64,000 nt of DNA. Source: Opisthocomus hoazin. Lineage: Eukaryota > Chordata > Aves > Opisthocomiformes > Opisthocomidae. Below the pieces are notes generated by a model, which worked only from the letters and a program-made list of their open reading frames with translations, made no database searches and was not told the DNA's origin. The DNA is taken from the NCBI RefSeq assembly GCF_030867145.1, contig NC_134418.1, forward strand, positions 560,501 to 624,500, in the 5' to 3' direction. The translations under genes were made by a program, and so were the position numbers. This document shows positions 27,001 to 36,700 of this stretch, piece by piece (the first letter of the stretch is position 1; the number at the start of each line of letters is the position of its first letter).

Positions 27001-30000
27001 TGATGCTGCTCATTAGCACTGATTTTCCCAGCTCATCTGCATATTGATGGTCCGTCCTGAGGGTCAGCTCAGCTCTGCTGGTGCAGCGTGAGAAATGCTG
27101 GGTCAGCAGGCGCTGCCCACACCTCCTCCGGCTGCGGGAGAGGGACGGAGCGGGGACGGGGGCACGGGCACCCTGGCAGCCCCAGCAGCACCGCACCGCG
27201 TCCTGGGCAGCAGGGAGGAGCAGGAATTTGGCTGCTCGGAGGGGGACACCGTGGCCTCGGGGGCCGCGCATGGTGCTGGATGCATCCGAAATGCGGGGAC
27301 ACCTCTGCAGGCAGCTCTGGAGGAGAGGCAGGCGGCAGCAGCGCTGCTCCCGAGGGGTCTGCGCTCACCGTGAAGACGGCCTTGAGGTTGTTGAGCAGCT
27401 CGATGTCCTGCGGGACGCCCGTGCTGGCCCAGCGGATCACGTAGTTCTCGCTGCGAGGGGAGGGCGAGGGGGTGAGGAGCCCACCACAGCGGCCAGGCGC
27501 CGGGCAGCAGGGCTGGAGCTCAGCGCGTCCCCGTGCAGCCGGGGTCCGGCCAGGCAGAGGCTGCTGGCAAGCACCCCACGAGCAAACACCACACCGTGGG
27601 CTGGAGCGCCTCGGCCACGGGCCAGCTGCCACTGCGCAGAGCCCTCATCTGACCAGTGGCCCCAGTCCCAGCGGACGGACCGGCAGCGGGAGGCTGCCAG
27701 CCCAGCCCTGCCGGCAGCGGGCAGCGCGCTGGCACTCTGGGCACATCGGCTCACAGGTCCCTCGCTCAGGGCCACGCTGTCCCCATGGTACCCGGAGTCT
27801 GAGCCACCAACTGCTGCCGCGGGCAGATCGGTGCGGGGCAGCACGTCACCGCACACCGAAGGGCCACGGCGCGTGGAGCACACACCACCCCACGCAGCAG
27901 GAGCCACGGGCTGTCCCACGGGACACGGCTGCACACATGGCACGCTGCTGGCAAACCCTCCGGCTCCGGAGGGGACAGCCCTGGGGGAAAGCGCTGCCTC
28001 TCTTCTCCTGCCGAGCTGGGGGGCAGCCGGGCTGGACAGGATCAGCCCGGGGCTCCGAGATGTGGGGTATGAAGGGGCAGGGGCTGCCCTGCGAAGCGCG
28101 GACCAGAGCAGAGAGGCTGCAGGGAGCAGCAGGACGGGCCCCTGGCCGAGCCGGCGGCAGGGCTGGGCAGCGGGGCTGTGCGCTCCGGGTCCCCACCTGA
28201 TCATGCGCTGCTCGCCGGGGTCGTACAGCGCCATGAAGAGCTGCGCCTCCTCGCCAATGTTGCAGACGAAGTTGCGCACGCAGAGGTAGAGGCTGTGTGA
28301 GGGCGAAGCTGCCAGGCGGGCGCTGCAGCCCAGCGCGCTCTGCTGCAGGCTCTGTGGGCACGCGGCCACTCAGCCCCACGGCTCTGCCCCACGGCTCTGC
28401 CCCACGGCTGTGTGTGGGGCAGCGGGCTCTCGGCACGGAGGGCTCGGCCTGCTGGTGCTGGCTCTCACCATCTCCTCCTGGATGCGCTGCGTGACTTTCT
28501 GCGCAGCCTTCTCGTGTGCCTGCAAGAGGCTGATGATGCTGGTCCTGTCGGGGTCCAGGATGTTCTCGTCCTCGTCCCGCACCACCAGGTCCAGCGCAAG
28601 GATCCTGCGGAGGCCGGGACGGGGTCAGGCGGGACCCAGCGCCCAGACTGGTCTGTGGGTCCGTGCATCCCGCTGGGACCCACCTGCCCTTGCATGGACA
28701 GGGGCTAGCACGGGCTCGGGGGCTGCAGGCACAGCGCACGGGCAGGCCAGGTCCCCAGCCACCCTGGGCCAGCCAGCTGGGACAGCGGGGACGCAGGGCT
28801 GCCCCAGGGCCAGCCAGCCGGGGTGATGGGGACACGGGGACAGCCAGGAGAGCAGGGATGCAGGGCTGCCCCAGGGCCAGCCAGCCGGGGTGATGGGGAC
28901 ACGGGGACAGCCGGGACAGCGGGGACACTGCAGCAGAGGGGCTGAGCATCCCCGGCACCTGTGCCCGGGGCGGGAGCAGATCCCCCCCGCTCTCACTTGT
29001 TGCCGTAGTCGATCTTGCCGGTCACCTCCTTCTTGAGCTGCAGGAGCTCGTCCTTGGGCAGCGTCCCGGAGAGCAGCTGCGAGCGCCGCTCCATCAGCTC
29101 GTACATCATCTGCTTCACCTGCTGGTACCGCTCCGTCTGCCCGGCCTGCGGGCAGCAGCGCCGGGTCACCCCGCGCCCCGCCGGCCCCCCGGCCCCCGAG
29201 CCCCCCGGCCCTCACCACGTAGAGCTGTTTCCAGATGGCGGCCCACTCCCGCAGCGTGGTGGTGATCTCCTGCACCATGGGCATCTCGGCGGGGACCACG
29301 CTCTCCTCCGCCCTGGGGAGAGGCGCAGGGAGCCCTGGAGCCCCGCAGCATGGCGCAGCCCCCGCCGGGCAGAGCCCACCCCCCCAGCCCGGTGCCTACC
29401 CGCTGCGCTCCACCACGGCTCCCTTCAGGTGGATGAGCGAGGCCGGGAAGATGCCCTGGGTGGGAGCGGAGCCGTCAGCGCCCACGGGCCGGGCAGCAGA
29501 CAGCCCTCCCTGCGGAGCCACGGCTGGGGGCTCCCTGCCCGGGACCGAGGGTCCCATGGAGGGTCCTGGCCTGGGAACGCTGCAGGGTGCCCGGAGCACC
29601 CCCCCAGCAGGGACAGGGCAAGCCACCAGCTGTGCCAGAACCCCCCATCGCCCCAGCAGCCCCTCACCTACCCGGGCAGCCCTGTTCCTGAGCGAGTACC
29701 CCCGGTACCAGCCTGCAAGGGGAGGGAAGGGGATGCTGTCAGCCGGGCGCGGCAGGGCAGGGCTGGGCGCCCGCTGGCAGCACGGCCAAGGGAGGGTGCA
29801 GGAAGCCTCCGTGTCGGGGCGCAGCCGGGTGCCCAGCGCAGGCTCCCCGCGGCAGGGCACGGGGCTGCGGCCCCCTTACCCTCGGAGGCCTGCAGGATGT
29901 GCACCGTCTCCCCGATCTGCAGCGGGAGGTGATGCTCGCTGGTGCGCGGGAAGTTCCACACGGCTGCGGGGAGAGGGGCCAGGAGCTGGGAGCAGGGGTC

Positions 30001-31934
30001 CCTCACCCGGACCCCCGTGCCAGCACAGCCCCCCCAGCCCTGTGCACCCACGCCCTTCGGGGCAGCGTGCCCCACGGGAGGCAGAGTCACCCCAACAAGC
30101 ATCGCTCAGCCCCGAGACGCGGTGCGGAGCCCCAGCCCCTCACAAACAGCGTGAGCCCCCCGAGCAGGCATGGTGCGAGGCAGAGGAGCACTGGCTGCAG
30201 TGGAGCAGGGGTGGGGAGGGGACCCCGGACCCCAGGAGACCCGCAGCACAGCCCACACCGTGCCGGGCACAGCAGGAGCTGTCACTCCCCCTCCTCCAGC
30301 ACACAGGGGTCCCTGCCCAGCACCCTCCCTGTCACGCCGCCTGCCACCCGCATCCCGGGGACCCAGCCCAGCCCCATGGCTCAAATCCATCAGCCTTGGG
30401 ATCCTGCTCCCACCGCAGCCAGTGCGGGGACGCAGGCCAGCCCCTGGGGACAGCGGGAGCTGGGGGGGCAGTGGGGTGACAGGGGGGAGCGGGGCTGCAG
30501 GAGCTCGCTGGCGGCCAGACGCTTCCTGCTGCGGCGCGGGCTGCACCGGGACGGGCTGCGGTTAGTCCTGCCGCTATTTCTGGCCCTGGGGACAGTGACA
30601 GCTCTGTCTGGTGGAGGCAGCGCTGGCTCGGCCCCAGGACCGGCCGCACCCCACACCGGGGCACAGCCCCCCGCGGACGTGCCTGCACGCGAGGGGTCCC
30701 TGCTGGGATGCTGCCCGTGCCCGCCACAGCTCGTACTGCGACACCCCCAGACCTGCACCACTCACCGGGACCCCTCGTGCTGGCCCTGGCACACCTCGCA
30801 GCAGCGGGAGCCCTGCAGTCCCACGGGACCCCTCCTGCCACCCTGCCCTCCGCACAAGGACCCTGAGCCAGCCTGGAGCAGCACCCGGCCCCGCTCCGGG
30901 CTCGCTCCCCTCCAGCCCCTTCCCACCCCCCAGGCCCCAGCCGGGCAGGCTGCCTCGCAGGGTGGTTACTGCCCTGGGTGGACAAGCGGGATTTGAGAGA
31001 GACCCAGCTCCTGGTGCCGCCCAGGACCGTGCGAGGCTCAGCCGTCGCTCCGGGTGCTGCTGGCAGCTCAAGGGGAAGGGCACGGGAAACGGCCCCAGCC
31101 AGAAACGGGAAGAGGTGCAGGGCTGCGAGGGCTGGCGCCGAGCACGGGGACCGCGGGCTCGACGGGGGCTGGGGCTGGCGCAGGGACCCCGAGCTGGGGT
31201 GGTGCAGGCAACTGGGCTGCCCAGGGCTTCGCCACTGCCGACACAGAGGCTGGCAGCAGAGCCCAGCCGGGACCCGCAGCAGGTTACAGGGCTGGCTCTG
31301 GGCTCCCTGGCACGTCCCGAGAGCGGGTCAGCAAGAGCTCAGGACCTCTGCCAACAAGATAAACACCCCTCGGGCAGAGGGTTCCGAGCTTCAACAGTCA
31401 GGCTGAGCCCAAACCTCCAGCGCAGAGGGGTGGGCCAGACCCGACACCAAGCATCGGAGACAGCCCCAGCCCCCTGCTCCGCTCAGCCCCACAGCTCCCC
31501 GTCCCCACCCAGCATCAGCCACACTCAGCTCCGGGCGTGCGGCTCCCGCTGACACCTGCCCTGCTCAGGCTGGTCCCCGGGCCACCCCGTCACCAGCCCG
31601 GCCTCCGCCCAGCCCTGCACCCCCAGCCTGCCCAGTGCTCGCATCGCAGGGACCTGGCCCCCGCCTCGCACGCTGAGCGTCGCTGCCAGCCTCACCCAGC
31701 GCAGCACCGGCGACGCCGCTCACCCCGCACCATCGCCCAGCCGTCATCGCCCGCCCCTCCACAGCCCACTGCCATGGGGCCACCACAGCCGGGGGCAACA
31801 GCAGCATCCCCCCGGCCACGAGAGCCCCGTCCGCCAGCCCCACACCCCTCTGGCGAGCCGGGGAGCCCAGCGGGGCCCCGCAGCCTGCACTCACCCACGC
31901 CATACTTCTCCTTGGTGGGCAGCCACGGGGCCAT
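1..31934 (-). CDS. DOCK-A family guanine nucleotide exchange factor, DOCK2-like, 5' half (exons 1-25)
   Basis: Family role: with ELMO, DOCK-A proteins activate Rac at the plasma membrane and drive migration. Exons (minus): 31895-31934, 29880-29963, 29672-29712, 29400-29455, 29216-29312, 28997-29145, 28469-28604, 28197-28351, 27369-27450, 26264-26399, 25547-25622, 25214-25293, 24595-24720, 24349-24473, 23370-23468, 22826-22898, 21856-21959, 18904-19093, 16564-16661, 15902-15991, 15221-15321, 14938-15072, 8569-8680, 666-736, 1-90 (continues off the window). Phases close at every junction, giving about 848 open codons. The start [13 protein letters not shown] matches the DOCK-A N-terminus; an SH3 domain follows ([17 protein letters not shown]), then the helical region ([17 protein letters not shown]) and the DHR1/C2 region from about residue 420 ([20 protein letters not shown]). 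The catalytic DHR2 lies outside. DOCK2-like features include [12 protein letters not shown] and [13 protein letters not shown], but divergence throughout suggests a separate paralogue. Oddities: a GC donor after exon 13 and a weak GTCTGT donor after exon 15. Confidence 0.93.
4852..4871. repeat. (CAG)n microsatellite
   Basis: Six CAG units in the same intron, just before the minisatellite. Confidence 0.9.
5087..7433. repeat. 31-bp minisatellite, about 75 copies, in DOCK-A intron 23
   Basis: Head-to-tail copies of a 31-base unit: CCCTGACACACTGTGTGTGC then CCCGTGGCAGR. Variation is confined to a few sites (GRC before CCCTG, TGTGTGTG versus CGCGCGTG or CGCGAGTG, CGTGG versus CATGG). The first and last units are degenerate. 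Since 31 is not a multiple of three, each minus-strand frame passes through all phases and stays open, giving a 93-base, 31-residue super-repeat. It lies between the splice sites at 8569 and 736 and is intronic. Confidence 0.97.
10200..11765 (+). mobile_element. CR1 LINE, 5' part including endonuclease region, plus strand
   Basis: The sequence follows an avian CR1 non-LTR retrotransposon remembered from consensus: GATAATGGGATGGCCTACATGG-like start (here GACAACGGGGTGGCCTACATGG, about 10298), then AATGCACGCAGCGTGGGCAG, a block like GGCTATCGATGGCTRCAGGC, a CTACTGGACCTGCTG-like block, AACTTTAGGAAAGCGAACTT, and GGTACGTCAGCCAGAAGAGG near 11700. It covers the region before and within the start of ORF2 (apurinic endonuclease). 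The reverse transcriptase and 3' end are missing. Many small indels and stops show an old copy. It sits in DOCK-A intron 22, on the strand opposite to the gene. Confidence 0.85.
13655..13872 (-). mobile_element. CR1 LINE 3' fragment, minus strand
   Basis: The reverse complement carries the CR1 3' region: AGAGAGAGACTTTTCACCAGGG, CCTGTAGTGACAGAACGAGGGGCAGTGG, GAAGAAATTCT, GAGGGTGGTGAGGCGCTGGC, CCCAGAGAAGCTGTGGA and a final GATGATCTTTGAGGGACCCTTCC. A central block of the consensus is deleted, and the terminal 8-base repeats are not evident. Confidence 0.88.
15322..25213 (-). other. DOCK-A introns 12-20: no further features seen
   Basis: The largest introns here (16662-18903, 19094-21855, 21960-22825, 23469-24348) hold no recognised exon, RNA gene or transposon. 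An AT-rich patch lies at about 19700-20220. Long open frames, such as the one on the plus strand at 21447-22784, lack any family match. Confidence 0.5.
25623..29879 (-). other. DOCK-A introns 2-10: GC-rich, one short tandem duplication
   Basis: A 67-base period is repeated twice plus a partial copy at about 28760-28926 (CCAGCCAGCCGGGGTGATGG block). An AT-richer spot lies at 27000-27060. Nothing else is recognised. Confidence 0.5.
29964..31894 (-). other. DOCK-A intron 1
   Basis: A 1.9 kb GC-rich intron between the 40-base first exon and the SH3-coding exon 2. No feature is recognised. Confidence 0.5.
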
Positions 31935-32085
31935 GGCCGGCTGCGCCGTGGGGACCGGGGCCCTGCGCAGGGCAGCTGCTGGTTCCTCCTGCCGCGCTCC
32001 CCAGGTCACGTGTATCTCACCGGCTTGTGCAAACCTCCGCTTCCTCAGCGCGCAGCCGGGCGCTGCAGGGACCCACCCCACCACC
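31935..32085 (-). promoter_or_regulatory. Probable 5' UTR and core promoter of the DOCK-A gene
   Basis: The start codon at 31934 lies in exon 1, as in other DOCK-A genes, so transcription should begin just upstream. The minus-strand sequence shows purine-rich GAGGAA-type ETS/PU.1-like sites near 31985 and 32045 and an E-box CACGTG near 32005. There is no TATA box. PU.1-like sites would suit blood-cell expression, but this is inference from short motifs. Confidence 0.3.
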
Positions 32086-32089
32086 CCGC

Positions 32090-33200
32090 GCCCCCCACGT
32101 GCCGGGGCAGCGGCGGTGGGGACAGAGCCCCCGGGACCCCGCCACGCCGCCCGCCCGGGGGCCCGGGCGGGTCACGGGCCCTGCCCGCGGGGTGCGATGG
32201 GGCTGCTGGCCCCGGGCAACGCTGCGGCATCGCAAGTCCCTCGGGCTGAGCACGCTGCCAGCCTGGCAGCCAGCGGGACGGGGGCTGGAGCCAGGGGCAC
32301 GGTGCGAGGGCAGCCCCAGCCGCCCCACGGCACCGGGCGCCGCAGGGAGCCACGCTCTGGGGCCAGCCGCACCGCTCCGGGCCAGCGCCGCGGGGACAAG
32401 GCTGCGGCCAGGGCTGGCCTGTCCCCGTCCCTCGGTGCCCGAGGCTCGGCCAGGCCATCGCCGGTGGGGCGCAGGGCGGCTCCCCGGGCCCTGCGGGACC
32501 GTGCCCAGCCCTCGGCTCCCCGCGGCACCGGGGCGGCGAGCGGAGCGACGGCTCAGCGTCGGCCACTTCCTTCCTCCCGCCTGCCGCAACCCCCGGCCGG
32601 GCAGCGCCCGCGGGCCCCGCGGACTGGGCGCTGGGCCCCGGCCCTGCTCGGCCCCGGGACCCCCGCTCCCCGCGGCCGGCCCGGGCAGGGATCCCGCGGC
32701 CCGGCCGCCGCCCTCGCAGCTCGCACCGCTCCCCCGCTGCCCCTACGAGGCCGCCGGTCTGCCAGCTCCACCTGCCGGCCCCCACCGGGAGCCGCCGCGG
32801 GCCGGGAGCGCCTGCTTCGGGCGCGGGGTCCCGGGGACGGGGGGCGGCGGGCTTGGGGCCGTGCAGCCGGGCCTGCCGGCGGAGGGGCACCGGGCAGCGC
32901 GGCGGGGCGGGCAGCGCGGCGGGGCGGGCAGCGCGGGGCCCCGAGCAGGCGGGGGGCGGGGGGCAGGGACCCGGGCGGGACCCGGGGGTCGCGGGGTCCC
33001 GGAGTTCGGGGATCCCGGGGGTCCCGGGGGTCCCGCCCGGTCGCCACGCAGGCAGGGCCGCGCCTAGCAACGGGCCGCGCGCCGGCGGGCGGGAACGCCC
33101 CGCGGCGCTGATTGGCGGCCGCGGGCAGGGCCACGTGACGGCGCCGCGGTCACCTGACGTCTCCCGAGGCAGGGCCCGAGGTGGCGGCGGCGCGCGCAGG
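32090..33200. promoter_or_regulatory. CpG island between the divergent DOCK-A and DQX1 genes
   Basis: About 1.1 kb of extremely GC- and CpG-rich DNA separates two divergently transcribed genes. It holds tandem ETS-type sites around 32566-32578 (minus AGGAAGGAAGTG), short tandem GCGGGGCGGGCA copies near 32900-32940, an inverted CCAAT box at 33111, an E-box CACGTGAC at 33132-33139 and a CRE-like TGACGTCT at 33155-33162. The last three sit just before the probable first exon of DQX1. No coding exon was recognised here. Confidence 0.5.
33105..33199 (+). other. DQX1: Probable non-coding first exon of DQX1
   Basis: A GTGAGC donor at 33200 follows a GCGCGCGCAG exon end, and the next good acceptor (CCTCGCAG, 33697-33704) lies 22 bases before the DQX1 start codon. 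This implies an untranslated first exon starting somewhere near 33105-33170 and an intron of about 0.5 kb. The exact transcription start is not visible. Confidence 0.45.
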
Positions 33201-33726
33201 TGAGCGGCGGCCGGGCCGGAACCGCAACCGGAACCGGAACAGGAACCGGAGCCGCGGCTCGGGGGGCTGAGACGGGGGGCCCCGGCCCGTGCGGTGCTGT
33301 GTGGTGCGATCCGGTGCCAGTGCTCAGGTGCCCCGTCCGGTCCGGTCCGACCCGTCCCAGTGTCCCCCCGGCCCCACGGCCTGTGCCACTCGGGTCCGCC
33401 CGCTGGGACCGGCCCCGGGCCGTCCGTCCGCCCCCCAGGTGCCCGCCCTGTCCCGCACGCCCCGGCCCTGTCCCCGCGCCCCGCTCGGCCCTGCCCTGCT
33501 GTCCCCGCGGCCCGGCCCGGTCCGATCCCCGGGCCCCACGCCCAGCCCGGTCCCCGGCCTGTCTCCGTGCCCGGGCCGTGTCAGCCCCGCTGCCTGTCCC
33601 GGTGCCCCACCAGGGCAGGGCTGCGGCCGCACTCCGCTGCTGCCGGGCTCCCCGGGTCTGCCATCACCGGCGCGTCCCACTCCACCGCCCGCCTGCCCTC
33701 GCAGCACCGGTGCCGGCGTCCCCGCC

Positions 33727-36700
33727 ATGGCCGGCCGCGGGGCCCCGGGCTCCCCGCCCCGGCAGAGCGGCCCTGGCTCCGCGCTGGAGGAGGAGGAGGA
33801 GGATGGCGACCCAGCCCTGGGCTGCGACGGCGACCTGGAGGTGAACCCCTACGACGGGCTGCCCTTCTCCTCCCGCTACTACGAGCTGCTGCGGCAGCGC
33901 CGGGAGCTGCCCGTCTGGACCACCAAGTACAGCTTCATGGAGCACCTGGAAGGCAACAGCGGCATCGTCCTGGTGTCCGGGCCGCCCGGCACTGGGAAGA
34001 GCACCCAGGTGAGAGAGGGGCTGTGTCAGGGCAGCTGGGGGCTGCGCACGCTGCGGAGGGCCACGCTGCTGCCGGGGAGCCCGGCACGGGGCTGCGGCAC
34101 CGGCCGCTCTGCCAGCGGTCCCTCCCGGCGCCCGCTGGGCTCCCAGCTGAGCATCCTGTCCTGTCCCTTCTGCTCTGAACGCCGGTGGCAGGGCCGCTGG
34201 CAGCAGATGGGTCCTGTCCGGAGGCCGGAGCCTTCCCCACAGAGCCTGCGGTGGAGCGGGGCGGTGGGAGCCGGGGCAGCTGCGGGCAGAGGGCACGGCG
34301 GCAGCCCCCCAACCCACGGCAGTGCCTGAGCGTGGGCGGGTGTGGAGGGGGCAGTGGGCCCTGCGGGGCTTCGGCTCTGCTGTGGTTCCTGGGAGCGTGC
34401 CGCCGCGGTGAGCCTGGCGTGGGGCAGGGTGAGAGCGGAGCCGGGCGGTCGTGTGCCGGGATGTGCCGGGGCAGGTGCTGGGGCCCCGGGCAAAGCCTTG
34501 GCACGAGCCGGGAAGCGCTGCCATGGCTGCCCCGGGAGCGGCTGCCGCGGCGGCGCAGGAGGCAGCGCAGGGTGGGGGAAGCGGCCGCTCCCCGGGGCCG
34601 GGCCCGGGCACACGGGCGATGGCGGGCGTGGGCGGCCGGGCTGGACGGTGGCGGGTCCGGGCTGCCAGGACCCCGCCTGCCCGCCCCAGGGAGCCGGGCC
34701 CGTCTGACAGCGCCTGCCACGCACCCGGAGACGGCGGCACGCAGACTTTGACCGGGGAGGGGTCGCGTGGAGCTGCGGGGCAGCCGTGGTGTCTGCGGGC
34801 CGGACGCCGGCTGGGTCACCACGCAGCGGCCGCGGGCTGTCGGGGCGCTGGCCCAAAGCAGCTCCCGTGGGCGTGACGCTGCGGCTGTGCGGCACCGGAT
34901 TTGGGGAGCAAAGCCCCTGTGTGGGCCCGGATTTGGGGAACGAGCCCCCCTGGAGCCGGGCTGCTTTTGGGTGCCGGCACCCTGCCCGCAGTCCCCGGGG
35001 GCTGTGACTCGTCTGGTCCTGCACGTCGGTCCCCTCACACACGGCGCTGCCGCCCAACGTGGGAAGAGCCGGCGCGCGAGCCGGGTCCCTCCGCTGCGGT
35101 GGTGGGCGAGGGCTGTCCGCGCCCGGTGCTGCTCCCACCCCTGCGGTCTTTGCGGGCAGCGAGGCGGCAGAAGGGAGGGCGCAGAGCCGAGCGTGGGGAC
35201 GTGGCCAAGCACGGCTGCTCTGTGGGGCAGCTGTGGGGCTGGGCGGAGGAGCGGAGCGGGCTGTGCGCCCGCTGTGTGCTGGCCGGCTGCAGGCCGGGCT
35301 CTTGGGAGGCAGCCACTGGCAGGACCCTGCCTGTCTGTGCCCCCGGGTGCTGGGCAGACGCGGGGCGCGGGCGCCTGCTCGGGGGGCACACGGGGCGGGA
35401 GGGCTGGGCGAGACGGGCGAGTGCGTCGGGAGCTGTTAAACAGCGGATTCCTGGTCCCCACTGCCCGAGGGACATCCCGAGGCCGTCCCACGCTCCTGCC
35501 CGAGTGCGTGGGCAGTGCCCGCTCCTGGCGTTTCCTTCCCCGTCGCTCCCCGTGGGGTTTCCTGGAGCAGCGAGCGATCCCTCTGGCCCCGCGTGCGATG
35601 CTCGAGCCCCGGCCTGCGGCTGCTGCGAGGTCGGGGTCCGGTGGGCCTCGCCAGTGAGCGCTGCTCTGAGCTGAACCCGGCCGGGGGCCTGCCCGGAGTG
35701 CTGGAGGAGGAGGGGGCTGGTTGGAACAGCGCAGGCCGGCTCGTCGGGAGGGACCCGCGGCCATCGTCCGGTCCCGCCGCCTGACTGCTCCAGGGCTGGC
35801 CAAAAGTTAACGCGCGTTACTGGGGCCGTTGTGCAAACGCCGCTGGAGCCCGGGCAGGCGTGACCTGGAGGCACCGCTCTGAGCTGCAGCTCTGGCGGAG
35901 GCAGCGCCGCAGATCCCCCCGCAGCCCCGCTTCCCAGGGCAGGTAGAGGCGGAGGCGGTGGCTGTCCCCTGTCCTCCATGCGGAGGGGGTGGCTGTCCCC
36001 TGTCCTCCATGTGAGAGCCAGGGCCGTGGTGTCCCGTGGCGAGGCAGGAGGCTGCAGGCACGGGGCAATGGGGTGGTGGGGCTTGTGTCGCAGGCTGCTG
36101 GGGCTCCGGACGACGGTCTGGGGCGGGGAAGGTCCTGCCTGGGCTGTCGGGAGCAGCCTCTGACCCGGGGGTCCCGCAGCTGGGTCTCCAGGGGCTGCTG
36201 TGGGGAGAGACCCTCGGCCCTTCGCGGGGGGCCGTGCCGTCCCCGCGCCCTGACCGGCGTCCCGGCGTCCCGGCCCTGCAGATCCCGCAGTGGTGCGCCG
36301 AGTACGCCCTGTCCCTGCAGTTCGCCCACGGCCTGGTGGCCTGCACCCAGCCGCACAGCCTGGCCGCCCTCAGCCTCTCCCTGCGCGTGGCCGACGAGAT
36401 GGACCTCAACCTGGGCCACGAGGTCGGCTACTGCGTCCCCCACGAGGACTGCTGCACCGCCGAGACCATCCTCAGGTACAGGCAGGGGCCGGCAGAGCCC
36501 CTCGCGCCGCGCGCTAATCCCCCTGAGCTCCCAGCCGCCGCGTAAGCTCTTAATCCAGCCTGGCCTCGTTGGGGAGCGAGGAAGGGGGCTGCTGGCTGCC
36601 CCGGCCCTCCCGGGGTGGGGGCTGCTGCAGCGGGGAGGGGGCGAGGCGTGCAGCCCCCCGTGCTGACGGGGCCGCTGGGCGGCAGGTACTGCTCGGATGA

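Noticed and set aside
1-31934. Plain orthologue of DOCK2
   Set aside because: Too many differences from DOCK2 in the SH3, helical and DHR1 regions, and its neighbours are those of 2p13, not 5q; kept as an alternative to test.
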